From: Limonium bicolor
Lineage: Eukaryota > Streptophyta > Magnoliopsida > Caryophyllales > Plumbaginaceae
Reading direction: 5' to 3'
Assembly: GCA_023374045.1 (NCBI GenBank)
Contig: CM041783.1
Span: 93,593,298 to 93,657,297 of the forward strand
Length of the DNA stretch: 64,000 nt
Shown here piece after piece: positions 22,228 to 35,477 of the stretch. Every line of letters starts with the position of its first letter. Within the stretch, counting starts at the first letter, position 1. The notes under the pieces were generated by a model that searched no databases, was not told where the DNA came from, and was given only the letters and a program-made list of their open reading frames with translations. The position numbers were made by a program, and so were the translations under genes.

Positions 22228-25200
22228 TGTAACACCCCAACTGCTAATCTCGTCATTACCTCTTAAACTGTCACAATTACCAATAATCTCGCAACGGAAC
22301 TCTAAATACAACAGAGGGTGATACAACGCCGTTAGCCACCCATAAGGCAAACCAGGCCTATCTCACATACAGTAACGGTCTGATGGACTGGAACAACCGA
22401 ATACATAATACAAATACAATACTCAAATCATTTCTCTACTATACCGAGTCTACAATAAATGGATGCCGACAACATATTCGGTCTTACACTTCCTTCAATA
22501 CATAAGTAATTAAAACAAACTACCCATGCAACCCACCGACCCCGTCCTACTCTCGAACGGTAACATCTTCGGTGTACCTGTAAAATAAAAACATCGCCCC
22601 TAGGGGCTCAGCTTAACGCTGCATATGAAATTCGCATACCCCGAGCGCTAACCGGGGTACGCCGACTACTTTTGTCGGATATACATGGAGTTCATTAGTC
22701 AAATAACATGTATCATAGCAATACATTATATATGTGTATTACTCAAGGAATCTACATCCAATCACGGAACACAATTCCTAACTAACATAACAAGGCTGTT
22801 AGTTGTATCTGCTTACTTTAGGCCTTGAGGGTTATACCTCACCTTGCCTTGTTTACTTATTCGATATCTCACCCGCTCTCTCGGGTGACTTATTCATGTA
22901 CACACCCATTCTATTGGGCTACTCATTTTAAACTCACCCATTCTCTCGGGTTACTTATACACATTACCTCACCCACACTCTTGGGTCATTTATACTCATT
23001 ATCTCACCCACACTCTTGGGTTAATTATACTCAAGCTCTTGTAGATTCTCGAGACACTACAGGTCTCCTACGACACGCTTGTTACTCTTAATACATACTT
23101 AGGCCAAAACTCATGGCTCTCAAGCATAGTCTTACTTCCCCGGTTTCGACCCTACTCTGGGTCTAGCATGGTGGGAAGGTTCAACTAGCTCACGGAACTC
23201 TCTCTTAGTTCCTAACTCTTTGCTTAGGCCCGACTGCTCTCGGACTACTTACATTCCCATACACTCCTCTCTCGGAGTTATAGTAATAATGTATATTAGT
23301 CTAGAAGCATCACTCTCGATGTTTCTAATGACCTTGGGAACATTACTTAAGTTTGGTTAATCTTAGGTTTTAAGAGTTACCCGTACATTTACTTTACTCA
23401 TACTTTCGGTTATTTATATATATCAGGTAAAATCCTTATATAGGAGGTCGACCATGTCTCAAGGGAGTTACTAATCCCTTAGGTCTCTTTACCTTCTTCA
23501 CTAGTTCACATCTTCGAACTATCTTAAATCCTCTTGAGAGGAGGTTCACTTATCTTTCCACTCTCATTTGTTTCGTGGATTGTTTCAATGTGGTTTTCTA
23601 ACCATTATCGGGTATTTACTCAACCCGTACTTCTCCTCACATCCTAGGGAGTTCATATGTTTGGTTATCGTTATACTTTAACGGATAGTTTGTGTGTTTG
23701 CACGTTTTCGTTATCATAAGCGTCGACCCGATCTATGGGTCTCTAGCCAAACGTTACTCACTACGAGTCGGTCCATTCACTACGTTAGACCACACCGGCA
23801 TACAAGTATGTTAGCTCATTCAACATACAACAAGGCATACATAATCAAACAAGGGATTATTTTCATGCGTTAATCTTGATTAAGCCGGCACACAAACACA
23901 CAAATCAACGTAACTCGGTTAGCACGCGGAGTATGAGAAAATCATACCTTTCACCGGGGTTTTTACTTTTACCGTGTCATCTCACCATGCTCAGGTCACA
24001 CACGACTCTCTGATAATGTTCCAAACATTATTGTTAATACTAAGATCATACGGTACATAATAAAATGCTACTTCCGTACTTACCCCGTTATCCCGATATC
24101 TCGGTTTTACTTTTATTAATTTGAGTTCTTAATTCACACTCAATTCTAACACCTTCTAAGGCCTTTACGTGTGACCAAACGAGGCCTTAACATCTTATAA
24201 CATCATTACCAAACCATTCCCTAGCTTAAACCCCATTTAAAACACTTATTTTTACATTTCTGGTCTGGTCCGGGACTTTATACGGGACTTAAGTCCCGGA
24301 CCAGGCATGGTTCAAACTCTCGACCTTTATTTTCACCTGGTTCGGGACTTTATGCAGGAGTCAGGTCCCGGACCATAATGCAGGCAGATTCTCGGTTTAG
24401 AAATTGTAGGTGGTCCGGGACTTGGGCATGGACTTAAGTCCCGGACCAAGCAAGCAGAGAACTCTCGGGGGTAAAATCAGGGGTGGTCCGGGACTTGGTC
24501 CAGGACCTAAGTCCCGGACCCTACTACAGATTTTGCAAATTTAGCATTTTCCAACTCTGCTCAAGGTCTTCTCTTAGTCCCTTAATTAATCTATCTTCCC
24601 CACCTTAAATCCACATGTTTAAGCACTTAATTACCCTTCTAAATCACCTTAATCTAAGCACCAAGTACACTCACCATTCTAGTTAATTCCACTTAGATTC
24701 TTTTACACTTTCAAACTAGTTTTTCTCTTGTTTTCTATCAGATTTGTAACAGATTTTGGTTTCTTCTTTAAACCATTCAAACCTCACTCACTAATGTCAT
24801 TCCTAGCACCAAAATGACATTATTTTCCTCTCCAGTTCTACTCCAAGCACCCTTCTCTTCCACTTCCAAATTCCAAGTGATTTACCACTCACTTTCATCT
24901 TCTAAACATACCTAGTTTATCCTAGGTTTCACACTCTGAACCACCCTTGGTTTCCAAGTAAAATTTGACAGCACTTGCTTGCTTTACTAAGCATTTTCAC
25001 CACACTAAACATGTTCACAAACACCTCTTCTCCCCTGTTTGGTTTAGACATCAAAACCATATCAAAATCCCATTTATTCACCATATAAACTAGCTTAGTT
25101 CCCAAGCTTATTTCTCACACTTAAGAAACATTAAAACAGCTTCATTCATCATTAAATTGTAGTATCTCAACTACACTAATACAAGATCATCCACACCACT

Positions 25201-26555
25201 TACAAAAATCTGTTTTGCAAGAAAATAAACCAACTCAAGGTGAGTTCATTACCTTGTAAATTTTCGGTTTTCTCTTCCCTTCTTCCTCTTCTCTTGTTCA
25301 CTCTTTCTTTTCTTGTTTCCACACCACCCAAGGGAGTATAGATTGCTAGCTACAATCTCATTCCCCCATTCACACATAACAACCTAATTAATTCACATTC
25401 TCCACACAAAAACTAGTATTTTAAGGAGCTAGTTTTTGAAGCTTAGCTTAGGTATTACCTTAGAAAGTCCAAGAGGATAGCTTGACAATCAATTGAAGAG
25501 GTTTCCAACACCCCACAAAAACACACGGTTTCGACTGAAATGAGGGAAATTTCCAACGTGAGGGAAAAATCTCACAAATGGCAAGGATGAACTTGAAATG
25601 GCCTAAACTTAAGCTTATTATCACCTTAAAGCATCAAGGAGAAGAAGAAGGGTTGGAATCAACTCTTCAAGCTTCAAAAGCTCCAACGTCAATGGAATTG
25701 AAGGTGAAGGAATCAAGTTTTAATTGGGTGGAAACCGAAGCTCTCACCGAGAGGAGTTCAACGGTACAAATTTCGTGTGATTTGGTGGAGGAATGAGCAA
25801 GATAGAGGTGAGGCAAGGAGAGGGTTGGTGCTGTTGTTGTCGCGAGTACAGAGGAAGAAGAAGAAGTTGCAAGGCTCTGGAGCAAATCGTGAAATGAGAA
25901 GGAGAAGGTGAGAGGTATGTATTTTATTTTACTTTTTACTTTATACTATTTGCTTTATTTACTCATTTGTCCCCATATTACTTAATAGCTAGCAAACTAT
26001 TAATGGGTGCATCCTTATTAATTAAAACCGGCCCACATTAATTAATAGCCTGGGTCGTTTTTCGTCTTTTCGAATTAAACGCGTCTCGTCTCCCGGTTTC
26101 GTCACTATTCACTTACCGGGTCCGTTTTCCGGAATTTTCTCGTTTAATTAATTCTAATGGTTATTAAGCTTCCATTAATACTTAATTATAGTTATTTAAT
26201 AAACTATAATTTTTACGGGTCCATTTGACCACTTAAAGTCACGTTTTCGGGTTTCCTCGAAAAACGTGCTTTAAAACTCCGTTAGCGTTTTAATCCATTA
26301 TTTGGATCCATTTTCTTCGAAAGTCATTCCCGTACACTAATTAGGCCTAACTAAGCCTTAGGAATCCATCTCGGACCCTTACGAGATCATATATCTCTTA
26401 TTTAAATTTAATGCGCATTTTAGCGTTTTTCGCGTTTAACGCATTTTCTCTTTTCTTTTGGTTTTATTCTTCTACCAATACTCTCTAGGCCCCATTAGGC
26501 CCTTAATAATCATATTAGAGTAATTTAATCACCATTTTAGGTTCGGGGTATTAAA
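22228..26555 (-). mobile_element. LTR 2 of the retrotransposon (4328 bp)
   Basis: Shared LTR between two internal regions: primer binding site at 22212-22223, polypurine tract at 26556-26570. Ends in TTAAA like the other three. Small differences from LTR 1 include TTTATACGGG for TTCATACGGG in the first long hairpin and a lost CG dinucleotide near 23660 (TTTGGTTATCG for TTTGCGTTATCG). Confidence 0.88.
24266..24520. repeat. Quartet of GGTCCGGGACTT inverted repeats in LTR 2
   Basis: Same four palindromes as at 8629-8883, with one substitution in the first loop. Confidence 0.9.
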
Positions 26556-29220
26556 ATCTACCCCCCTTAAGGAACTTTGCCCTCAAAGTTGGTGAATCTA
26601 ATATGGTTGGTCTCATGGCATTCTATGCCAAGGTTATAATACATGTATAACTTTACAGACTCCACAAGTCAGTCTCATTCACACTATACATACCACACAT
26701 ATCTCACAGCATGTATAGCAATCAAAAATACTCTTTTACTCACTCCATGGAATCGGTCCGAAGACAAGAAGGTGCTACAGTCCTCGAATCCATATTGAGT
26801 AATACTACTGATCCCTCAGGTACCGGTCACGTTGAACACTTACTCTTTCTGGTTCACGGCCGTTTCATGACAAATGGGCACTTACTCTCTCTGGCCCACG
26901 GTACCTTCAGTTCTGATCAAAACGTTACACATATACATATCCTCAGGCACTCTGGTTGACTCACTCAACACAGGAACATCTCAGGGTACTCTCCCCGTCC
27001 CGCTGCCCTTGGAAAAATCACACACTGCCACCGCCCCAACCGGTCGCTTAGGACCGCCGCACGTACGGTGCAATGGTTTCAAAACTAATACACGCCCACC
27101 GTTCTACCGGTCATCAAGACTTAAGGCCGTAGCCATCGGCGGGTGATAGCAGTTTAAAAGCCAGTTTTCATTTCCATCTTCATACTTGAAGAAATTCCTT
27201 TTCAAATTCTGTTTGGAAATTGTTTTCAAAACATCACACAACTCCAAGTTCGGTTTATGGTAGCTGCATCTTTTCTTAGCGTGATTACTTGTGACCACTT
27301 ATAGGGAGCTTCAAGAATCATCCAACCCTGATGTGATCAGCATCAGTGTTGAACTATTCTTCCACCCCAATTTGTGTTCGGTTTCCCTTGATCGCTAGCA
27401 GACCAAGTTCCACCTCCCACGTCAGTTTCAAACAATCAGATAGTCAAACATTTTCGTTTTCTATCTTTTACTCTTTCTAGTCATATTCACGAAACAATTC
27501 GTTTCAATTAATCTCTAGTTCCTAGTACTTAGGTCATTTGTCATTCTCATTGCTTCACTACTTTACCTAGGTATTCCATACTTATGGCCTCTTTTCCTCA
27601 AATTGTTACTCAATTTTAAAACACACAACATACAACTCCAAAGGATGGAATTCACTCCATCAATCATTCTCAAAAATAGAATCACCTAGGGAACTCACTC
27701 CCTACAAGGTTACACATCGGTTTCATACCGATTCATACTCATCATAACTCATGTCTAATCTCACTAGACATATACTATGAGGATTCTCATTCCCCAGGAG
27801 TTTCTCTACTCCCCTTTTTATAATTATTATATACTCGTTACTTGCATCTCTCATGCACGATAATCATAATTACACAATGAGTGGGTGCACATGTTTATGT
27901 AACATGAGCTCCAAACATCAAAACAATTCCTTTTGTGCTATGCACATGGTAGTTTACGCACCTATACGTAAAACATACTCTAAGCGGTTTCTCGCCCTAC
28001 CCCCCTTAAAAGGGGTTACGCCCGCGTAACAGATCATATGTTATCACTGAACACTGGTTCATTAATTCAAGCATCAAGAAGTATTTTAACTTCAATGCGG
28101 TTACTTAACTCATAACCGGGTTCGGTTCTAGCCTCTAAGGCTTAAAGGCGTTTATGATTAGCCATTTAACTTTGAATTACAACCCACTGGCTTCTGATGT
28201 GTGATCTAATAATTAGAGCTTAACTCGCCCATTTGATATTCTTAATGTATTATCCACTCCCTTTTTATCCCTTATTGTCTTGGGAATAAAGGTTGCTCAA
28301 TCGTCGCCTGGTATCTCTTACCTTATGCGAATTCGATGAGTTATAGATTTTCTCTCCAGTTCTCTGGAAATCTATTTCGTATAACACTGTATAGCTTCGT
28401 GATTATTCACTTACTTTTCCCGACTTGTTGTCGGTTAAGGTCAAGCTACTACTCAGTATGTAGTGCTTCCTTGTTTAATTTTTATGTTTGTTTGCTTGTT
28501 TCTGTACAAGAATTCTTCATTGATACTACTCTGCATTTACCATTCATCAGTCCTAGGACCTGTGGGTTATTGCCCACGTTCTTTGTGCATCTTTGGCCAA
28601 TGGCCGCACGGTTATTTCTCTAGATTCTCACTCAGCAGGCTTCGTTGACATTTCTCAATTCCTGGCTCTCTCACTCGATCATTACCGCGCAAGTGCAATA
28701 CCAAAACACTCAGTCATACAGAGTGCAGAAGCGTAAACCCTTGACAGTAAATCTCTCATGAGATAGGAATAAACATGTCTCCTTTACCACATTTCTTCAT
28801 CAACTTCTGATCACTATCTGAATATACTCTTACAATGGTCGCTTACTGCGTACCTTGGTCTTTCTCATTTTCATGGCATCCGCTACTACTTTAGCTTCCG
28901 CCCAGGTGTTTCCGCCATTTACACTATGGCTTGCCGTTTACTTGGCTCAACAAAATACGCTACTCTTTAAATCTCTCTGCGCACTTGCGCACTGCTTACT
29001 CTGCAGTTCCTATGGCACACATGCCGTGTTTACTACTCAGCCGATTACTCTTCGGTTTCCTTTTACTGCTATTGAGGTTCCTCTTTACACTCTACTATTG
29101 TTCATATACTCCTTGGCAATATACACATGCTCAAGTTTCACTACACCGCTCTAGCGGTTTCATATTACATTCTTATGTGGTAGCCCTTCTCTGGAGGATT
29201 CACGCAATTGCCACTCCCTA
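26556..29220 (-). other. 3' internal hairpin-dense region of the retrotransposon, unit 2
   Basis: Counterpart of 10916-13573. It carries the 8-base duplication GCGCACTTGCGCACTGC near 28979, shared with unit 3 but not unit 1, and CTTCGGTTT for CTTCAGTTT near 29050, also shared with unit 3. It ends with the CTA duplication at 29218-29220. Confidence 0.75.
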
Positions 29221-30036
29221 CACTAGTAGAAAAAACATTATATAACACGCATTTTATAACACGGTTATAGTGTAAAGGTGTTATAAAATATTTTACAACA
29301 CGGTTGTACAATATAACCGTGTTATATTATGTGAGAGGAAATATCTACTCGGAAAAATAGGGTTTTTAACACGGTTATGTTCTACCCGTGTTATAAGAGT
29401 ATTAAATATAACACGGTTCTATCTACCCGTGTTATAAACTTCATTTTATAACACCGTTGTACAATATAACCGTGTTATATTGTCTTTTAACTTTCCACCA
29501 AATACTACCTTCTCCCTCAACGCGCCAGTCCCGTATCTTTTGCCCGCCTGTTTCTCTCCCGACCCTTCCAAATTCGATATCGCCGTCCCACCTACTGCAT
29601 CGTCGCCATCGCCGCCACTAACATCACCTCCGACTTCGCTTCCACCGCCACCACCAACATTTGGTTTCTCATCCAGCCAACATTTGGATTCTCGCTCGCT
29701 TCTGGCATCCATCAGTAAATTGATTTGTAGTTAAGTGATATAACCGAGTTCTAGCGAGCTTTCCTCTTAAGAATTGAGCGGGGAATTTGTTTTCATTAGC
29801 AAGATTCGGCAGGTTATTCCGATCTATTCAGGCCTTAGAATCACGCGTAGAGCTGATATTAGGAGAAAAATTCCTTCGACTCAGATGTTGTTTTTATCTG
29901 ATTTCCCAGCATCTAGGTTTTGGTTGTTGAACTTCTCGTGCCGTCACACCCCCATTTCACAACGCTAGTTGGACCAGCGTTTTATGGTTATCTACTTTGG
30001 GAAGCTAGGGGAAAGAGAGTTTCTAGTCTGAATCGT

Positions 30037-31234
30037 ATGTCTTCTGAATCAGAACCAGTCTCGTTGGTGAGGTTGTGGAGGACACATTTTCTGAGTCTCA
30101 GGGACGAATCACTAACCCCGACCGAGCCCTCTGCTCTACCAGTCATCCGCGATCTCATCCTTCCTCATCGCCATTCACTTGTAGCTGCTGCCACTCATCT
30201 CTCCCGGTATGAGGTGAAGTTTCTTCTTGCTTTTCCTCTTTTCTTGATGTATTGGCTGCATAAGTTTCTAGATGGTTGGACTGTATTTATCTGCTTTATT
30301 CAAACTTTGTGTAGGTTTCCACTGATCTGATATATCTACTGGGTGTGGCCGCTTCTTGTACTGCTTTCGCTTGTGAAGAGAACGGTGACGCAGAGATCTT
30401 CTATGTTTTTCCCGGCGTTTGTTATCTGGTACTAATTATCACGAAGGAACTTGAACATAAATCTTTATCCTCGTTCTCATTTGCGGTGTTCTTGTTGCAG
30501 ATCCATGACGTGGCTTGTTCTGTCGCTCTCCCACACAGCTCACCTGCTTGGTCTCAGTTGCTCGACGCTTTCTCAAATTTGGTGGCGTTTTTTCTCAATT
30601 CAAGGAGAATTAATATCGTGTTGGGCTCAGCTGGTACGGTTGAAGCAGTGCTAAGTTGTCTGGATATTACGAGGTTGCTATATAATTCCCCTATACAGTT
30701 TGAGACCAACAAAAGAGTTTGATTCAACTTCCTTGCTTTTGCATCAGAGAACCGTAGCTAACTCAAGCAAAATGCAATTGCATCAGGTGTTTCATTGGTT
30801 CGAATGACCACAGATTATCACTTTCGGACAATGTCCAGTTACTCAACTTTCTTCTCCATGTTGTTAATTGCTGCCATGCTCAGCTACATATATCCGTTTA
30901 TCGTCAATGTGATGGTGAAACTTCTGAAGAAAGGGCACTAAACTTTCCCAAGTCAAGTTGCTTATGGAAAATACAAGCTGTGGCATTCTCCATGATTGGT
31001 GCAGCGTTCTCAAGGGACGGGTCCTTGCTGCCTGTGGAGATTTGGCATTTAACACTTGAGGTCATTGCCTTCAAATTGTTCATGTTTTTCTAAACTGAAA
31101 AATATCATCTGACTATGATCCTTCAATTTGGCAAGCAAATGATGCTGGTTCTTATTCTGAATATAGTTTCTTAGGAAGGTGATGGATCCATTAGCAAAAA
31201 AGGCCATTCTTTTAGAAGATGCTGTTATGCCCCG
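30037..31234 (+). pseudogene. Captured 5' fragment of the unidentified possible ARM/HEAT-type gene, unit 2
   Basis: This copy and the next have the best-preserved reading frames. Exon 1 is 30037-30213 (59 codons, ending HSLVAAATHLSRYE at a GT donor). The next exon begins after an AG near 30315 (VSTDLIYLLGVAASCTAFAC). Further exons follow: IHDVACSVALPHSSPAWSQL, LSLSDNVQLLNFLLHVVNCC running to LPVEIWHLTLEV, and MDPLAKKAILLEDAVMPR up to the donor at 31234. Exon 4 is uninterrupted here, unlike unit 1. The gene is truncated after about five exons. Confidence 0.6.
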
Positions 31235-32192
31235 GTATCCTTCTCATTCTCAAGTTATGCCTTTTTTTTATTATTTTAATGATTTATGTGCCTATTTGCT
31301 TATACTAGAAAAAAGATACACTTGAATCATAAAGGAAGTAATTACACTCTTGATGAATTGGTGCAATGACTTTAGGATAAAAGTTTAGACTTTGTCACTA
31401 TATGAGATAATTAGCTTGATATGCCATGGAAATATATGATTTTATTATTAAACATTCTTCCAAGCATAGTGATATTTTCTAGGTGTCATCCAGATAGTTT
31501 TGTAGTTACTTGCTTCATTTGTTGTGATATGAATTGGTTTTGTGATGAGGTAGAATGAATTGCTTTGACTAAGGCTCCTCTACTCAGGGCACCCATCTAG
31601 CAATTCTACCAAATTATCAGATCTGTTTAAATAACATGTAGAATTAAACTAGTGTTGCGGTTTCTGGACCTTGTAATTTGTTCGCCTTGTATTATGGTTT
31701 CTTGGTGTTTTATTCTTACTTCATTTCCTAATCTGTATTGTATCGAGGTTTGGAGTTTTTGTGTTTCTCGGTTCTGAATCTTTCTACTGAAATATGTGTG
31801 AAGTCTAACGTGCGTTCCCCCCATCTCGGTATAATTTGTAAGACTGATAGTATTCCAAGTGGATATCAATTTCATATACTCCTTGTTCCCAGGAATAATT
31901 TACCAGTATACTAGAGAGTTTATCAGCAATTTATATGCTAAAGAAATGATTATTTGAATGAAAAGCATAATTGTTCTCATTCTGAACTATACTATAGATT
32001 GAAGTTTGGGCAGATTCTGTTGGTTGAGCACCTCGTGTCATGCCTTTTTGTCCTTTCATCAGAACATCATGCTTTGAGTTATGTTACACAATCGTGGACA
32101 TTTTATCTTGATAACTACGGTTTCCATTGTGTTGACTGGCTTGCCTTAGGCAAATCGTTGAAGACTGTTCTCCTTTCTTTTCTGTTTTGCAG

Positions 32193-34568
32193 TTTATTAG
32201 GTTTCTCAGAAGAACTGAAGGGGTTGAAGCTGCTCGCAAGTTCTTCTTGGATGTACGCAACTCCCCGGATTGCACGTATCAAGTTTATGCAGCCTATGCA
32301 ATGATGGCTTTCTGTCTTGACAAAAACCCCAAGGTAATAAAAGGAACCTTTTACTTCCATCCCTTCTAATCTGTTGTTATGCTAAGTTTACTACACTAAT
32401 TTAGTTTACTTTGGTCATACAAGATATTGTGTAATTAGCATTCTATAGTTGAATTGGTGCAGAATATGGTATATCTGAACAGGGTATTTCTTCAAAAATT
32501 AATTTCTCATCTGAATAGATTTTTGCTTTTGTTGATTGGGAGAGGTATTGAGTTTCCTCCTGTAGATGAGCGTTTGTAGCTTAGTGTCTAATTTATAAAT
32601 ACTCTGTTGGTGTAGGCTGCGCATGGTATCTTTGAAGCTGGTCTGAAACGATTTAATGAACCTGATTACATCCTTGAGTAAGAACTTGTCCATGAACATG
32701 TATTCTGTTGCCCAATAATTACCGTATGAGCAAGTTTGCTAAGTTGTGCAGTGGATTAGAAATGATAGACTTTTCCTCTCGTTTTAGGATAAAATACCCT
32801 GCCTTGGTGGCTGTTTTGTGAGCAATCATCTTAAAACTTTCAATATCCCTGACCCCTTTCTAATGAGGTGAAATAGGTATGCAGATTTCTTGCAATGTAT
32901 GAATGACGACAGAAATATCAGGGCTCTATTTGAGCGTGCATTGAGCTCACTCCCACCTGAGAATTCGGTTGAGGTTAGATATGTCTCATTTTCTAAGTTG
33001 AGTAGTTTGTACAAAATTGCATTTAGTTTCTGAATCACATACTGAGTTTTTCCTTTTGCAGGTCTGGAAAAGATTTGTTCGGTTTGAACAAACATATGGA
33101 GATCTAGCTAGCTTGTTGAAGGTATTAGGTCCTTTAAATGTTTGTTTGATAACTTCTTGGAACTTTTGAGTGTTCAGATCTGTCATAATTCGATGCGGTG
33201 GAATAAATAGTCTGATTGAAACTCTTAAGAATAATGTGAAGCAATAGAATTATTCGCCAAATTGCTATTTGCAAAGATGAGAGTTGAAATAAATGTTCTC
33301 AACCAACCAAATACTACATATGTTGGTCATATATGTCATATCTTTAGAACCCCAGAAAATCAGAAAGATTATAGCTGAACCCACATTCCTTCACAATCCT
33401 TTAGGCTTATGTAGCTTGTCTTTTAGTTAAAATGCATGATGCTCCTACTTGCTATTTTATGATTATGTGAAGACGGGTACTTATCATCTTATGTATTTAC
33501 AGTGGCTTGCTAAAAACATGAACCGCAAACAGGAGAAGATTGTCAACAATGCAGCTGGTTTATTGGGTTATATTCTTGTAGCTTGACCTATCATATTGAT
33601 TAGTCACTCTCTTCATCAGATAATCATGTTAACCTTGCTCACTTGCGTGCAGATAAGGGATCTCCTGGGTTTTCTGCATCCGTCAATGTGGTCAATCCTG
33701 ATGCTTCTCAGATGGTGGTTTATGATCCTGGGCAGAAACCTGGTATGCTGGTTCTCTTCATTTTGTCTTCTCTGATGAGGAGTATTATCCAAGTATGTAT
33801 TGGTTGAGATTTTGATTGTCTCCTTTAAATGTTTGTTTGATAACTTCTTGGAACTTTTGAGTGGAGCAAGTTTCATGCTTCCGAATTGATATAACATATT
33901 CATCTCATAGCAGAGATGATTGGCTGCTGTGAAGAAACAAACTAAAGTACTAGATTATCTACTAGGATTAACTACTTAGCTTAGCCAGTGCGAAGCACTA
34001 TTGGTTGTTTATCTAGCATTGTTGGTTGAAGTTTATCTTGCATTGTTTAGCAGCTTCTGGCACAATACCAGGCCATGGTGCTGCTGTATCTGGTAGCAAT
34101 GGAGTCGAGGGGATCCTCAAAGGAGCTCCCCCGGCATTGGTGGCATTCATAGCGAATCTGCCTGCTGTTGAAGGTCCGGCACCAGACGTCGATTTCGTGC
34201 TTTCCATCTGTTTGCAAAGTAATATTCCAGTGACCACTCAACCTGCAAAATTCAACCATCAATCGGGGAGAGCATCCAGTGGTGGTGGTATTGGGAATAC
34301 AAATGAACACTCCGGCTCTACCAGGGGCAGACCCACACAGAGTGCTTCATCTGAAGAACAACACTAGACAACATTCGGTCAAGAGGAAAGATCCTCACGG
34401 TAAGTATGTTGTGTTTGCTACTAAATTTCCTCAGTCAGAATGGAAGTGTTTTGTTTTGTTTTGTTCTTGTCAAACATCTGTTAACGGTTACCTGGGTTGT
34501 TCTTTCCAGGACAAGACGAGGATGAACCTTCCGTTCAGAGCCTGCCACTACCAAAATTCTTTAGTTAG
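32193..34568 (+). pseudogene. CSTF77: Captured CstF-77 fragment, unit 3
   Basis: The first exon (32193 onward) is intact with RNSPDCTYQVYAAYAMMAF, probably the ancestral reading. The second has an in-frame loss of one codon (KRFNEP for KRFMNEP). YADFL, VWKRF, WLAKNMNRK and DASQMVVYDP exons are intact. The ALVAFIANLP exon is cut short: one G is missing near 34351, giving SASSEEQH and a stop at 34365-34367, and a further base change follows before SVKRKD. The final exon to the stop at 34568 is unchanged. Confidence 0.85.
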
Positions 34569-35477
34569 TTTGACAACAGAATCGTTAAATACAACAGAAT
34601 CGTTAAATACAAGCAATAGCTGTTTTGAAGGGTGCTCGGAAGTAGATGGTTGAAAGTAAAAGTTTTCAGCTATTATGTAAATCTCTTCAAAAGTGTACTT
34701 TTTTTGTTCTACAAGAAGGGCTTACAATAATAAAAAATCCAAACGTTCTCTGAAATTATGATCTTTGCACTGCTGTAATATACTCTGTATGTTATTTTTA
34801 TAGAGAGCTCCTTTACAAGGACATGTATATATATGGCAAATGAATTCAGTGGCTCTTTTGAAAGCTGGTGTGGCTGTACACATTGAATGTGTCATGTGTA
34901 ATAGACAGGATTGGTTGTTAATTGTAGTTTGTGAAGCAGTATAACAAAACAAAAAAAATATTTAAAAAAAAACAAGATTTATAACACGGTTGTATATATA
35001 ACCGTGTTATAAAATAATTTCGTATTATTGCGGGAAACCACTTTATAACACGGTTACATGACAAACCGTGTTATAAAACTAGACTTTATAACACGGTTTT
35101 AAGAATGAACCGTGTTATAAAACGCCTTGAATCTTCGTATGAAAAGGTTTTATAACACGGTTTGCTTAAAAAACCGTGTTGTAAAATGGGCTTTATAACA
35201 CGGTTGTCATGTAACCGTGTTGTAAAACTAGACTTTATAACACGGTTTTAAGAATGAACCGTGTTATAAACTATTTTGGCGCAAAAAAAGTAGCGTGGTT
35301 AGCATATTTATAACACGGTTTTGGTATAAAAAACCGTGTTGTAAAACCTGTATATAACACGGTTATCAACCGTGTTGTAAAATCAAGAACAATATACCAC
35401 CGCAGCATATAACACCCTTGATAACCGTGTTATATACAGGAAAACAACCGTGTTATAAAACGTTTTTTCTACTAGTG

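Larger units (their letters stand above)
29221..35477 (+). mobile_element. CACTA element, complete copy 3 (6257 bp)
   Basis: Termini CACTAGTAGAAAAAA and TTTTTTCTACTAGTG, flanked by CTA at 29218-29220 and 35478-35480. Same cargo and order as copy 2. It occupies the identical site in the retrotransposon, so it is a duplicate by array amplification rather than a new insertion. Confidence 0.93.
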